A stretch of 64,000 bases of DNA, from positions 93,756-157,755 of the forward strand of contig NZ_KE386936.1 in the NCBI RefSeq assembly GCF_000429645.1, given 5' to 3'. The DNA is from Niveispirillum irakense DSM 11586 (GTDB taxonomy: Bacteria; Pseudomonadota; Alphaproteobacteria; Azospirillales; Azospirillaceae). Shown here piece by piece: positions 9,863 through 19,547 of the stretch. A program made the position numbers and the translations under genes. The notes under the pieces were generated by a model. That model did no database searches. It worked only from the letters and a program-made list of their open reading frames with translations, and was not told where the DNA came from. Each line of letters opens with the position of its first letter. The stretch's first letter is position 1.

Positions 9863-11592
9863 GCGGCGGCACTGATCCGCAAGGTGCGGCGGAAGCCGAA
9901 TATCGCCGCGCGCTGCAGGATCGGCCGGAAGACCCGGACCTGCTGAGCGCCCTGGGTGCGCTGGTGCTGGCGCGGGGTGATGCGGCGGGGGCCGTGCCGC
10001 TGCTGGCCCGGTCGCTGCGGCGGCGGCATGGCAATGCGGCGGCCTTCACCAACCTCTGCACAGCCCTGCGGTCGCTGGGGCAACTGGATCAGGCCGCCAT
10101 TGCCGGGCGGGAAGCGGTGCTGATCGACCCCGACATGGACATGGCCCAGCATAATCTGGCCAGCGTGCTGCTGGACCTGGGCGACCATGAAGGGGCGCTG
10201 GTGCCGCTGCGCCGCTATATCGCGCGGATGCCGGACAGTGCCTTGCAGCGCTTCCTGCTGGCATCATCGCTGATGGCATTGGGGCGTGATGGGGAAGCGG
10301 AAACCGTGTGGCGCGACCTGCTGCGCCTGACGCCGAACGACGCCCGCGCCCATGTCAATCTGGGTGTCACCCTGAAGAACCAGCAGCGCTATGGGAAAGC
10401 GGTGGACGCCTATCGCCGGGCACTGGTGCTGACCCCGGATGAGCCGGCGACGCTGAACAATCTGGGGCTGGCCCTGTCACAGGATGGCAGGCGCGATGAA
10501 GAGGCAGCGGCCTGGCTGCGCCGGGCCATAAGATTGAAGCCGGATTTCGCCGATGCCTGGCTCAATCTCGGGCTGGTGCTGCGCAACCAGAACCGTATCG
10601 ACGCGGCCATGGATTATTGCCGCCAAGCGCTGGCCGCCGATCCCGCCCATGCGCCGGCCAACACATTGCTGGCGACCTGCCTGTTGTTGAAAGGGCAGGT
10701 GCGGGCGGGGTTCGCCGCCTATGAATGGCGCACGCGGCTGAAGGAATATGCGCGCCCCGAACAGCCCTATCCCTCGCCCGTCTGGAAAGGCGGCGATCCC
10801 GCCGGGCTGACCTTGCTGGTCCATGATGAACAGGGGCTGGGCGATGGGATACAGTTTGCCCGCTTTGCCCCGCTGCTGGCACAGCGCGGGGCGCGGGTGG
10901 TGGTGGAATGCGCCCGCCCGCTGGCCCGCCTGTTCGCCAGCCTGTGCGGCATTGACGGCGTGGTGGCGCGGGGCGATCCGCTGCCGTCCCACGACGCCCA
11001 TGTTTCGATGATGAGCCTGCCGCATCGGCTGGGGCTGGACGACATCCCCGCCCCGGTGCCGTATCTGGCGGCAGAACCGGGGCTGGTGGCGCATTGGGCG
11101 GCGCGGCTGGCGGGTGGTGGCGGTCTGAAGGTGGGGCTGGTCTGGGCCGGCAACCCGGATTTCAAGGATGATCGCCGCCGCTCCCCCGGATTGGCGGCCT
11201 TCCTGCCGCTGCTGGATGTGCAAGGCGTGCAGTTCTTCGCCCTGCAGAAGGGGGGTGGACGCCGCGATCTGGCCGGGATGGCCGGGCGGCTGGGGCCGCA
11301 TTTCACTGATCTGGGGCCGGCGATTGCGGATTTTGCCGATAGTGCCGCCATCATGGCCAATCTTGATCTGGTCATTTCCTCCTGCACCGCACCACCGCAT
11401 CTGGCCGGTGCGATGGGCCGCCCGGTCTGGACCGTGCTGCCGCTGAATGCCGATTGGCGCTGGCTGGAGGCGGGGGAGGACAGCCCCTGGTATCCGACCA
11501 TGTGCCTGTTCCGGCAGGAAAAGCTCGGTGATTGGGGGCCGGTAATGGCGCGGGTGCGCGACGCCCTGGTCAGGCGCGTGGCGGCAGGCTGA
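9859..11592 (+). CDS. TPR protein with GT9-like (heptosyltransferase-fold) C-terminal domain
   Basis: 577 residues. About residues 5-300 are TPR repeats (NLGVTLKNQQRYGKAVDAYR type). Residues about 330-575 form the GT9-like domain shared with three other proteins in this window: LLVHDEQGLGDGIQFARF, VGLVWAGNPDFKDDRR, FFALQKG, DFADSAAIMANLDLVISSCT and HLAGAMGRPVW. ATG at 9859 is chosen because it overlaps the preceding stop in an ATGA junction; a longer reading from 9751 would overlap the upstream gene for over 100 bp and has no family similarity. Likely cytoplasmic and part of a protein or glycan glycosylation pathway; substrate unknown. The 3' end overlaps the convergent OGT-like gene by 23 bp. 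Confidence 0.85.
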   Translation: MSGGTDPQGAAEAEYRRALQDRPEDPDLLSALGALVLARGDAAGAVPLLARSLRRRHGNAAAFTNLCTALRSLGQLDQAAIAGREAVLIDPDMDMAQHNLASVLLDLGDHEGALVPLRRYIARMPDSALQRFLLASSLMALGRDGEAETVWRDLLRLTPNDARAHVNLGVTLKNQQRYGKAVDAYRRALVLTPDEPATLNNLGLALSQDGRRDEEAAAWLRRAIRLKPDFADAWLNLGLVLRNQNRIDAAMDYCRQALAADPAHAPANTLLATCLLLKGQVRAGFAAYEWRTRLKEYARPEQPYPSPVWKGGDPAGLTLLVHDEQGLGDGIQFARFAPLLAQRGARVVVECARPLARLFASLCGIDGVVARGDPLPSHDAHVSMMSLPHRLGLDDIPAPVPYLAAEPGLVAHWAARLAGGGGLKVGLVWAGNPDFKDDRRRSPGLAAFLPLLDVQGVQFFALQKGGGRRDLAGMAGRLGPHFTDLGPAIADFADSAAIMANLDLVISSCTAPPHLAGAMGRPVWTVLPLNADWRWLEAGEDSPWYPTMCLFRQEKLGDWGPVMARVRDALVRRVAAG

Positions 11593-13459
11593 GGGTGTCC
11601 GGCGGCAGGCCCGCCCGGTGGCGGGCCCACATCATCCGGTAGGCATCTTCCAGATGCGCCGTGAAGCGCGGCGTGTTGAACAGGGGGGCCGTGGGGCGCA
11701 CCTGTTCCAGATGTTGCCGCAGACTTGCCAGCCGTGTGGCATCCCGCGCCAGTGCCAGGGCCAGCGCTTCATATTCTGCCGCATCGGTGGCAACCAACTC
11801 GGCCAGCCCGACGGCGCGCAGCAGGCTGGCCGATACGCGGGCGGCAAAGCCATCACCCAGCAGGGCCACCACGGGCACGCCCATCCACAGCGCATCCGAC
11901 GTGGTGGTGTGGCCGGTATAGGGGAAGCTGTCCAGGCAGAGGTCGATGGCTCGATAACGCGCCAGATGCACCGCTAACGGTGCCGGGCCGGCAAAGGCCA
12001 GCCGGGCCGGGTCCACCCCGGCCTGTTGTGCGGCTGCCCGCAGGTTCCCGGCGGCGGCCCCGTGCGGATTGTACAGCCACAGGCAACTGTCCGGCACGGC
12101 GCGCAGCAGCCGCATCCACAGCGCGAACAGGGCGGGATTGAGCTTCTGCGGCGTATGCAGCGCGCCGAACACAAAGCCCCGTTCCGGCAGGCCCAGGGCG
12201 GTGCGGTCGGGTGCCACGGTGGGCAGGGGGCGCTTGCGGTCATTCACCTGATAGCAGTCAGGCAGGATGGCCAGCTTCTCATGATAAAAGGGTTGGTGAT
12301 CGGGTGGCGTCACCACCGGATCGCCGATCAGATAATCCAGCACCCCACCGCCGATTGTGCCGGGATAGCCCAGATAGGCCACCTGTATCGGGGCCAGCCG
12401 GCGTGACAGCAAATCCAGCCGCCCGCCCGCCGTATAGCCTTTCAGGTCCACCAGAATATCCACCTGCTCTGCCGCTGCCCAGGCCGCGACCTGCCCGCTG
12501 CCCATGCCGGCCAGATCGTGGAAACCGTCCACAGCATCCTGGATGCGCTGGCGGATGGCGCTGCCATCTTCCCTGCCATAGCTGCCGGCCAGGATGCGGA
12601 AACCCTGCCGGTCATGCTGTTCAAACAGTTCCGCAATCAGATAGGCGGTGGCATGGTCGTGGAAATCGGCGGAAAGATAGGCGACGGTTAACCGGTCCTT
12701 ATCCTTGTCACCCCAAGGTGGGGCCGCAGGGGAAACAGAGGAAGGCGTCTGGCCCTGCTGGCTCCACACACGCTCGGCGGCGCGGCGTTGCTGCGCCGGG
12801 CTGGCCCCGATCCATTGTGTTAACAGGGGCAGGGCGGGGCCGCCCTGGTCGATACGTGTCAGCAGGCGCTGACGCTGCCCATCATAATCCCGCCAGTCAG
12901 CCGCCAGCAGCTGGCAGGTGAAAGCTTCATCCTGCGTCAGGGGAAAGGCCGGGTCGGTGCGATAGGCGCGGTCGAAGGCGGTGGCGGCCCCCACCGCATC
13001 GCCCGCCTGACGCCGCGCATGGCCCAGGGCCCGCCAGGCGGCGGACAGGCCCGGTGCCAGCACCAGCGCGCGCCGGCAATCCCCGATCGCTGCTGCCCCT
13101 TCCGGCCGCAGCAGGGCGCGGCTGGCCCGCCAGCCGGCATTGTCCGGCGACAGGGCCAGGGCATGGTCCAGCAGGCGGGCGGCTTGCTTTACGGCCCCCT
13201 GGCGTTGCCGGATGGCCGCCAGATTGCCATAGGCATCGGCGATGGCGGGTGACAGCACCAGGGTGCGCCGGAACAGGTGCGCCGCCGCGTCATTATCCCC
13301 CGCTGCCATGCGCAGCACGGCCAGCATGAACAGGCCGCCGACATGGGCGCTGTCCTGCTGTAACAAATGGCGGCACAGGCTTTCCGCTTCAGCCAGCCGG
13401 CCCTGGCGATAGGCATCCATGACGGCGCGCAGCAGGTCGGGCGGGGAAGCGGGGGGCAA
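11570..13459 (-). CDS. TPR - O-GlcNAc-transferase-like protein (SPINDLY/GT41 family)
   Basis: 629 residues from a TTG at 13459, chosen because GGAGAG lies 8 bases upstream and the alignable region begins here (PPDLLRAVMDAYRQGRLAEA). The frame is open further upstream to 13606, but that extension runs into a palindromic repeat element and is not protein-like. N-terminal TPR repeats (about 1-220) precede a GT41 domain: YLSADFHDHATAYLIAELF (holding the position of the OGT active-site histidine), VDLKGYTAGGRLDLLSRR, LGYPGTIGGGVLDYLIGD, and LDSFPYTGHTTTSDALWMG for UDP-sugar binding. Family members transfer sugars to protein Ser/Thr or act in glycan synthesis. A candidate protein glycosyltransferase for nearby surface proteins (inference). 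Confidence 0.85.
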   Translation of the reverse strand: MPPASPPDLLRAVMDAYRQGRLAEAESLCRHLLQQDSAHVGGLFMLAVLRMAAGDNDAAAHLFRRTLVLSPAIADAYGNLAAIRQRQGAVKQAARLLDHALALSPDNAGWRASRALLRPEGAAAIGDCRRALVLAPGLSAAWRALGHARRQAGDAVGAATAFDRAYRTDPAFPLTQDEAFTCQLLAADWRDYDGQRQRLLTRIDQGGPALPLLTQWIGASPAQQRRAAERVWSQQGQTPSSVSPAAPPWGDKDKDRLTVAYLSADFHDHATAYLIAELFEQHDRQGFRILAGSYGREDGSAIRQRIQDAVDGFHDLAGMGSGQVAAWAAAEQVDILVDLKGYTAGGRLDLLSRRLAPIQVAYLGYPGTIGGGVLDYLIGDPVVTPPDHQPFYHEKLAILPDCYQVNDRKRPLPTVAPDRTALGLPERGFVFGALHTPQKLNPALFALWMRLLRAVPDSCLWLYNPHGAAAGNLRAAAQQAGVDPARLAFAGPAPLAVHLARYRAIDLCLDSFPYTGHTTTSDALWMGVPVVALLGDGFAARVSASLLRAVGLAELVATDAAEYEALALALARDATRLASLRQHLEQVRPTAPLFNTPRFTAHLEDAYRMMWARHRAGLPPDTLSLPPRA

Positions 13460-13536
13460 GGCGTTTTCTCTCCGGGATCGGGCGGCGGGAGCATGAAGGC
13501 GTGGGCCGTCATTGCCAAGCCGCTTGTCAGTGCCTG

Positions 13537-13684
13537 ATACCAAGGGGCATGGGACATGACCCTTGGAGGCCGGCGACCGCCGGCCCGCGCACCCATGTGC
13601 GCGCAAGCCAAGCTGCCGGAGGCAGCGCCCGGCGATTGAGGGAACGGGTCAATACCAAGAGTCATGATCCGTGGCTCTTGGTAT
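13537..13684. repeat. MITE-like element: 30-nt imperfect terminal inverted repeats enclosing three hairpins
   Basis: The ends ATACCAAG... and ...CTTGGTAT are inverted copies: the first 30 bases and the reverse complement of the last 30 agree at 24 of 30 positions. Inside are a perfect 8-bp stem GGCCGGCG-AC-CGCCGGCC, a 6-bp stem GCGCAC-CCAT-GTGCGC and a 6-bp stem GCTGCC-GGA-GGCAGC. The right arm is itself a hairpin (ATACCAAGAG ... CTCTTGGTAT). No coding capacity. It lies between divergent genes, consistent with a mobile or REP-type palindromic element. Confidence 0.75.
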
Positions 13685-13733
13685 AAGCATGGGTGGCAGC
13701 CCGCAAATGGAAGGGGCGGAGGGGAAGCAGGGA

Positions 13734-15197
13734 ATGGCCGACGATTTCCGTCTGCATGTCGAAGCCGGCATCGCCGCCCACGCGGCAGGGCGACCGGGGG
13801 AGGCTGCCGGCCATTTCGCCGCCGCTGTGCGCCTGATGCCTGACCATCCCGTGGCCTTGTTCAACCTGGGCATTGCGCTGGAAGATGACGGGCAGGGCTC
13901 GGCCGCTTTGCCGGTGCTGGCGGCGGCCCACCGCCTGCGCCCCGACCATCCCCATACGCTGTTCCGGCTGGGCAGCCTGGCCGCAGCGCAGGGGCAGCCG
14001 GAACCGGCACTGTCCCTGCTGACCCGGCTGGTACGGCAACAGCCGGATTATCCCGACGCCGCCTTTCGTCTGGGCAACACGCTGATGGCACTGGACCGGC
14101 CAGCGGAGGCGGAACGGGCCTATCGGCTGGCACTGGTGCTGCGGCCGGACATGGCATCCATCGCCAATAATCTGGGCGGCGCCATCGGGCGGCAGAAAAG
14201 GCCGGAGGAGGCCGCGATCTGGTATCGCTGGGCCATCCGGCTGGCCCCGACCGTGGCGGAATATCACAAGAACCTGGGCACCTGCCTGATGGGCCAGGGC
14301 CGCTTGCAGGAAGGCTGGCCGCATTATGACTGGCGCGACCGGCAGGCGGTGTGGGGCTGGAAACGGGATTTCCCCGACCTGCCGCGCTGGGACGGTTCAT
14401 CCCTGGCCGGCAAGACCATCCTTGTTCATTTCGAACAAGGGCTGGGCGATACGCTGCAATTCATCCGCTATATGTCTGTGCTGAAGCGGATGGGGGCGCG
14501 CACCCTGTTCGAATGCCAGCCGGTGCTGCGGGACATACTGGGCTGCGTGCCGGATATTGACCAGTTGATCTGCCATGGCGATCCGCTGCCGCCCGCCGAT
14601 TGCTTTGCCCCGTTGATGAGCCTGCCGGGCCTGTGCGGCACGGAGGCGGACAGCATTCCGGGTGGCAACCGGCCTTATCTGCATCCCCCCGTCGATCTGG
14701 TCGCCGCCTGGGCACAGCGCATCGGGGGGGAGGGGTTCCGGGTTGGCATCAACTGGCACGCCAACGGGCCCGACAGGTCCATCCCGCTGGCCGCCTTTGC
14801 CCCCATCGCCGCCATCCCCGGCATCCGCCTGTTCAGCCTGCAGCAGCGTACCGGGCTGGACCCGTTGGCGACGCTGGCCGGCCCGCTGGGTATCACCTGC
14901 TTCGCCGATGCGGAACAGGACAATGGTTTCAACAGCTTCATGGACAGTGCCGCCATCATCGCCAATCTGGATCTGGTGATCAGTTGCGACAGCGCCATGA
15001 TCCATGTCGCCGGTGCCATGGGGCGCCCCGCCCTCCTGGCACTGCCCTGGCTGGCCGATTGGCGCTGGATGCAGCATCCAGAAAGAACACCCTGGTATGA
15101 CTGCGTCCACATGTTCAGGGCGAAATCCCCCGGTGACTGGCAGAATGTCCTATGCCGAATGGCCAGGAAAATTGCCCCGATGTATCGGAATAATTGA
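13734..15197 (+). CDS. TPR protein with GT9-like C-terminal domain
   Basis: 487 residues. ATG at 13734 is chosen because GGAGGGG lies upstream and earlier in-frame starts fall inside or next to the palindromic repeat. TPR units cover about residues 5-185 (HPVALFNLGIALEDDGQGSA and following). The C-terminal GT9-like domain shows VHFEQGLGDTLQFIRYMSVL, FECQPVLRDILG, SLQQRTGLD, DSAAIIANLDLVISCDSAMIH and HVAGAMGRPAL. Paralogue of the genes at 9859, 18014 and 21734. It sits upstream of the autotransporter in the same direction (163 bp apart), so a role in modifying that protein is possible but not shown. Confidence 0.85.
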   Translation: MADDFRLHVEAGIAAHAAGRPGEAAGHFAAAVRLMPDHPVALFNLGIALEDDGQGSAALPVLAAAHRLRPDHPHTLFRLGSLAAAQGQPEPALSLLTRLVRQQPDYPDAAFRLGNTLMALDRPAEAERAYRLALVLRPDMASIANNLGGAIGRQKRPEEAAIWYRWAIRLAPTVAEYHKNLGTCLMGQGRLQEGWPHYDWRDRQAVWGWKRDFPDLPRWDGSSLAGKTILVHFEQGLGDTLQFIRYMSVLKRMGARTLFECQPVLRDILGCVPDIDQLICHGDPLPPADCFAPLMSLPGLCGTEADSIPGGNRPYLHPPVDLVAAWAQRIGGEGFRVGINWHANGPDRSIPLAAFAPIAAIPGIRLFSLQQRTGLDPLATLAGPLGITCFADAEQDNGFNSFMDSAAIIANLDLVISCDSAMIHVAGAMGRPALLALPWLADWRWMQHPERTPWYDCVHMFRAKSPGDWQNVLCRMARKIAPMYRNN

Positions 15198-15360
15198 TTG
15201 GGATTGGCCGAGTAATTAACTAAGTTGCAAGATATTTGCGTGATGATGCGCGGCACATGGTCGTTGTTAGAAAACGGCTTATACGGTATTGAGACTATTC
15301 ATTAACCGATATGGTTATGTTGTTTAAATGCCGTTAATCAAATTGGGAAGGGCCCTCATT

Positions 15361-17994
15361 ATGGAACGCTTTACTCGCCGGCTGCCGGTTGCAATTCAGG
15401 TCGGGGCCGGGATCAAGGCCGCCCTGTTGATGGGTGTGGCAATCCCCGCCGTGATGAGCACGCAGGCCAATGCCGCCACGTGTGACAGCGGTGCGCTGAT
15501 CTGCAATGGCGGGTTTGAGAGCGTGACCCGGGTTTCCGGTTCCGATGCGGTGATTTTCGATAATTGGACGGCCACTGACCCCAGCGCCGTGCGCGCGGGC
15601 GTGGGTGCTGACGGTACCGGCAACAGCGCGGAGTTCCTTTTCTCCACCAATGCGCTGAGCCAGGGTGTCGCCACGACGGCCGGGGCGAAATATACGGTAA
15701 CCTTCGATTTCAAGAGCGAGGGCGGTGAAGCCCTGAGCGCCTATTTCGGCGACGCGCAGATCTTCAATTATGCCGGCGAGAATGCCGTGCCGACGAACTG
15801 GACCACCTACAGCTTCAACGTTCAGGCCTTCAGCGGCCAGTCGGTGCTGCGCTTCGTGGCGGATTCCTTAGGATCGGCCCAGAATATCGACAATGTCGTC
15901 GTCACGCTCTGCCCGAGCTGCACATCAAATGATACCGGCAATCTGGGCGCCGTGATCGACAAGAACCAGGCCTTCTACACCACCGAGGACAGTGCCGGCG
16001 TTGGCACCAACCTGTCCGGTACCCGCACGCTGACCTTCGATGGCGGTACCCTGCGCCCGGCCAGCGCCGGCGCCCTGGGGCAGGCTGGTCAGCCTGCGAC
16101 CCTGGCCCTGAACGTGGCCACCACGGGCGGCACCATTGACAATAGCGGCACGAACATCGTGCTGGCCGGCACGATTATCAATACAGCGGCGGCTGCCACG
16201 CCCCTGACCCTGACCGGCAGTGGCCAGAACAGCATTGCCAACACCATCACCAATGCCGGCACCCTGGTCGTCGCCTCTACCGGGCAGACCACCCTGTCGG
16301 GCGCCATCAACAATGCTGGCGGCACCGTGATCGTACGCAATGGCGGCCAGACCAGCCTGACCGGTGGTGTCACGGGTGGCACCATTGCCGTTGATTCCGG
16401 CCAGCTTTACGTCAACAGCACTGCCGCCAGCACCGTGACCGTCGGCACGCAGGGCACCTTGCGCGGCAGTGGCAGCATTGCCGGTGCCACCACCATTTCC
16501 GGCACGCTGCGCCCCGGTAACTCCCCCGGTACGCTGACCTTTACCGCGCCGGTGACCCAGGCCGCCGGTTCCACCCTGGCGCTGGATATCGATGGTCCGG
16601 GTACGGGCAACGGCGCCGGCAATTATTCCCGCGTCATCGTCACCGGTGCTGGCAACAGCTACACCATCGGCAGCGGTGTGACGCTGACGCCGGTGCTGCG
16701 CGGTATCACCTATGCCCCTGGTGAAACGCAGGGCACCAACAGCTATACTTTGAGCCTGGGCCAGCGTCTGGCCGGCGTCATCCAGGCCGAAGGCGGTGTT
16801 AACGGCACATTCGCCGCCATCACCCAGCCCACGGCAGGTCTGGCGGCGGGTACGCGCGTTGTCGCCTTGTACAACCCGACCAGCGTCGATCTTTATGTCG
16901 CTGCGGCCTCTTATCGCGGGCTGGCCGGCCTGACCGGCAATCAGGCGGCGGCGGGTGCCGTTGTCGATACGCTGGAAGCATCCGGCACCGCTGCGGCGCG
17001 GCCGTTGCTGAATGCGCTGATCCCCTTGGGCATGGACGGGCTGGCGGTCGCGCTTGGCGGCGTTTCCGGTGAATTCAACGCCAATCTGCCGCTGGCTGCC
17101 GTTGATGTCAGCCGTGGTTTCGGCAACATGGTCGCCACCCGCCAGGGCGGCTTGCATGGCGGTGGCACCGGTTGGCAGAGCTGGGGCCGTGCTTTCGGCA
17201 ACCGGGCGCGCACCACCGATGATGGCAACAATCCCGGTTTCCGTCACCGCTCGGCGGGCGGCATGGCCGGCCTTGATTATGGCATGAGCGATGAATTCCG
17301 CGTCGGCTTCGCCCTTGGCTATGCCGACAGCAAGGTGACGGGTCGCCAGGATAGCGGTCGGGCCAATATCGACAGCTATTATGTCGGCAATTATCTGGGC
17401 TGGAGCCGGGATGCCCTGTTCGTCGATGCCCAGGCCGGCATGACCTTCAGCAATTATGAAACGACCCGCGCCATCACCATCGGCAGCACGACCCGCACCG
17501 CCAATGGTGAGACCGACGGCAAGAGCATCGGGGCTGGCCTGGAAGCCGGTTACCGTGTGGCCCTGGGCAATGCCGTGATCACCCCGACCGCTTTCCTGCG
17601 CTATGATGACAGCGACGCCGACGCCTTCACCGAGACGGGTGCTGACTTCCTGAACCTGTCGGTTGACAGCGACCGGCATGCCGACCTGCGCGGTGGCCTG
17701 GGCGTGCGGTTGAGCCATCAGGTGGCGCTGGATAGCGGCGCCGTGCTGCTGCCGGAACTGTCGGCCCGCTGGGAACATGACCTGTCCAAGCCCGGCTACA
17801 ATACCCGCCAGACCCTGCTGGGGCAGAGCTTCACCGTGCGCGCGGCGGAACCGGGCCGTGACAGCGCGGTGCTGGGTGGCGGCCTGACCATGGCGCTGGC
17901 CAATAATCTGCGCCTGTCCGCCCGGTATGATGCGGAATTGAGCGATAACCGCACCCAGCATGCCCTGACCGCCCAGGCCCGGTTCGCCTGGTAA
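15361..17994 (+). CDS. Autotransporter (type Va) with jelly-roll-like passenger start and PATR repeats
   Basis: 877 residues from ATG 15361, preceded by GGGAAGGG. Signal peptide about 1-38 (MERFTRRLPV..., long n-region, cleavage near QANA/ATC). Residues about 42-180 look like a jelly-roll carbohydrate-binding or DUF642-like domain (CNGGFESV...FDNWT). The Gly/Thr/Ser-rich passenger follows with the passenger-associated repeat GTLRPGNSPGTLTF around residue 380. Residues about 605-877 are the outer-membrane beta-barrel (WGRAFGNRA, GGMAGLDYG, DSYYVGNYLG), ending in FAW, the usual terminal aromatic. Surface-exposed adhesin is the most likely role. It is embedded among TPR glycosyltransferases, so the passenger may be glycosylated (inference). 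Confidence 0.9.
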   Translation: MERFTRRLPVAIQVGAGIKAALLMGVAIPAVMSTQANAATCDSGALICNGGFESVTRVSGSDAVIFDNWTATDPSAVRAGVGADGTGNSAEFLFSTNALSQGVATTAGAKYTVTFDFKSEGGEALSAYFGDAQIFNYAGENAVPTNWTTYSFNVQAFSGQSVLRFVADSLGSAQNIDNVVVTLCPSCTSNDTGNLGAVIDKNQAFYTTEDSAGVGTNLSGTRTLTFDGGTLRPASAGALGQAGQPATLALNVATTGGTIDNSGTNIVLAGTIINTAAAATPLTLTGSGQNSIANTITNAGTLVVASTGQTTLSGAINNAGGTVIVRNGGQTSLTGGVTGGTIAVDSGQLYVNSTAASTVTVGTQGTLRGSGSIAGATTISGTLRPGNSPGTLTFTAPVTQAAGSTLALDIDGPGTGNGAGNYSRVIVTGAGNSYTIGSGVTLTPVLRGITYAPGETQGTNSYTLSLGQRLAGVIQAEGGVNGTFAAITQPTAGLAAGTRVVALYNPTSVDLYVAAASYRGLAGLTGNQAAAGAVVDTLEASGTAAARPLLNALIPLGMDGLAVALGGVSGEFNANLPLAAVDVSRGFGNMVATRQGGLHGGGTGWQSWGRAFGNRARTTDDGNNPGFRHRSAGGMAGLDYGMSDEFRVGFALGYADSKVTGRQDSGRANIDSYYVGNYLGWSRDALFVDAQAGMTFSNYETTRAITIGSTTRTANGETDGKSIGAGLEAGYRVALGNAVITPTAFLRYDDSDADAFTETGADFLNLSVDSDRHADLRGGLGVRLSHQVALDSGAVLLPELSARWEHDLSKPGYNTRQTLLGQSFTVRAAEPGRDSAVLGGGLTMALANNLRLSARYDAELSDNRTQHALTAQARFAW

Positions 17995-18013
17995 GCAACA
18001 GGCGGTTGGCTGA

Positions 18014-19498
18014 ATGAACGCGACATCGAAGAAGAAGCGCGCCCCCACCACCGATCATGGGAAGCCGGCCCCCCAGCCGGCTTCCTCCTCGGGCTCTCAA
18101 TCGATGGTGGCGGTGGCGGAAGCGCCGCCTGCCACCATCCCCCCCTCTTCCACAACATCCCCGACACCAGCCGCCAGTGAGGATACGCTGCGCCGGCAGG
18201 TGGATGAGATGCTGCGCGTCAACCCGCGTGACGGGGCCGCGTGGAGTACCCTGGGCGTGCTGCTGCGCCGGCAGGGACGGAATGAGGAAGCGCTGGTCTG
18301 TTACCGGCGCGGGCTGGAATATGATCCGGGCAATGCCGGTACCTGGTCCAACCTGGGCAACCTGCTGACTGACACTGGCCACCATACGGAAGCAGCCGAC
18401 GCCCATGCCCGGGCGATGCGCCTGCTGCCCGACAGCCCGCAATTACTGTTCAACGCCGCCATCAGCAAACGCAAATCCACTGCCTATCACGAGGCATTGC
18501 TGCTGCTTGACAAGGCGTTGGCGGCAGAGCCGAACTCCCCCGCCCTGCGCTGGGAACGGGCGCTGACCTTGCTGCAGGTCGGCCATTATCCGGAAGGGTT
18601 CCGGGATTATGAATATCGCCGCCTGATTGCCAGTTACCGCACCAGGCCGACGCCTGGCACGCCCTGGGATGGCAGCCCGCTGAACGGGCGGCGCATCTTT
18701 TTGTCCACCGAGCAGGGGTTTGGCGACACGTTGATGGCCGCGCGCTACGTGCCGCTGGTCAAGGCGCGGGGCGGGCGTATCCTGTTTGAATGCCATCCCG
18801 AACTGCGCCGGGTGCTGGGCGGGCTGCCGGTTGATGAGTTTGTCCCCGCCGGGTCGGCCTTTCCCGATTTTGACGTCCAGACCTCGCAGATGAGCCTGCC
18901 TTATCTGTGTGGCACCACCATCGATGCGGTGCCGCCGCCGGTGTCACTGCATATCCCGCCCGATGCACGCGCCAAGGCGGCGCGGGTGCTGGGACCGGCG
19001 GAACCGGGGACGCTGCGCGTCGGCATCATCTGGTCGGGCCGGATCACCTTTGCCGATAATGCGCGGCGCGCCACCAGCCTGTCGCGGTTCCTGCGCTTTG
19101 GGGCCGTGCCGGGCGTGCGGCTCTACAGCCTGCAGAAGGGGCCGCCGGAAGAACAGTTGGCCGGGTTGGCCTCCCCCCTGCTGGTGACGCCGCTGGGCCC
19201 GCATATTGATGATTTCGCTGACACCGCCGCGCTGGTGGAGCAACTGGATCTGGTCATCATGACCGACAGTTCCACCGCCCATCTGGCCGGCTCTCTGGGC
19301 ACGCCGATCTGGAATCTGGTGCAATATATGCCCTACTGGGTCTATGGCGACCGGGGGCAGGGCACGCCCTGGTATCCCAGTATGCGGCTGTTCCGCCAGA
19401 CCAGCGACCTGGATTGGGAACCGGTCTTTCAGGCGGTGACGGCAGCCCTGACGGAGATGGCCCGCGCCAAGGCCGCCGCCAAACCTTGCCGGGCCTGA
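18014..19498 (+). CDS. TPR protein with GT9-like C-terminal domain
   Basis: 494 residues. A Pro/Ser-rich N-terminus (about 1-55) precedes TPR units (about 60-200, WSTLGVLLRRQGRNEEALVC). The GT9-like domain covers about 215-480: IFLSTEQGFGDTLMAARYV, FECHPELRRVLGG, VGIIWSGRITFADN, YSLQKGPPEEQ, DFADTAALVEQLDLVIMTDS and HLAGSLGTPIW. It starts 19 bases after the autotransporter stop, suggesting one transcript and a functional link to that protein. Paralogue of the genes at 9859, 13734 and 21734. Confidence 0.85.
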   Translation: MNATSKKKRAPTTDHGKPAPQPASSSGSQSMVAVAEAPPATIPPSSTTSPTPAASEDTLRRQVDEMLRVNPRDGAAWSTLGVLLRRQGRNEEALVCYRRGLEYDPGNAGTWSNLGNLLTDTGHHTEAADAHARAMRLLPDSPQLLFNAAISKRKSTAYHEALLLLDKALAAEPNSPALRWERALTLLQVGHYPEGFRDYEYRRLIASYRTRPTPGTPWDGSPLNGRRIFLSTEQGFGDTLMAARYVPLVKARGGRILFECHPELRRVLGGLPVDEFVPAGSAFPDFDVQTSQMSLPYLCGTTIDAVPPPVSLHIPPDARAKAARVLGPAEPGTLRVGIIWSGRITFADNARRATSLSRFLRFGAVPGVRLYSLQKGPPEEQLAGLASPLLVTPLGPHIDDFADTAALVEQLDLVIMTDSSTAHLAGSLGTPIWNLVQYMPYWVYGDRGQGTPWYPSMRLFRQTSDLDWEPVFQAVTAALTEMARAKAAAKPCRA

Positions 19499-19547
19499 CC
19501 GGCTTCTGTATCTGTCTTGCGACATGCGTCACCAGGGGAAACCGGTC

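Noticed and set aside
13460-13606. N-terminal extension of the OGT-like protein to 13606
   Set aside because: Its codons run into the palindromic repeat element, give Arg/Pro/Gly-rich sequence, and a well-spaced ribbon-type ribosome-binding site precedes the TTG at 13459.
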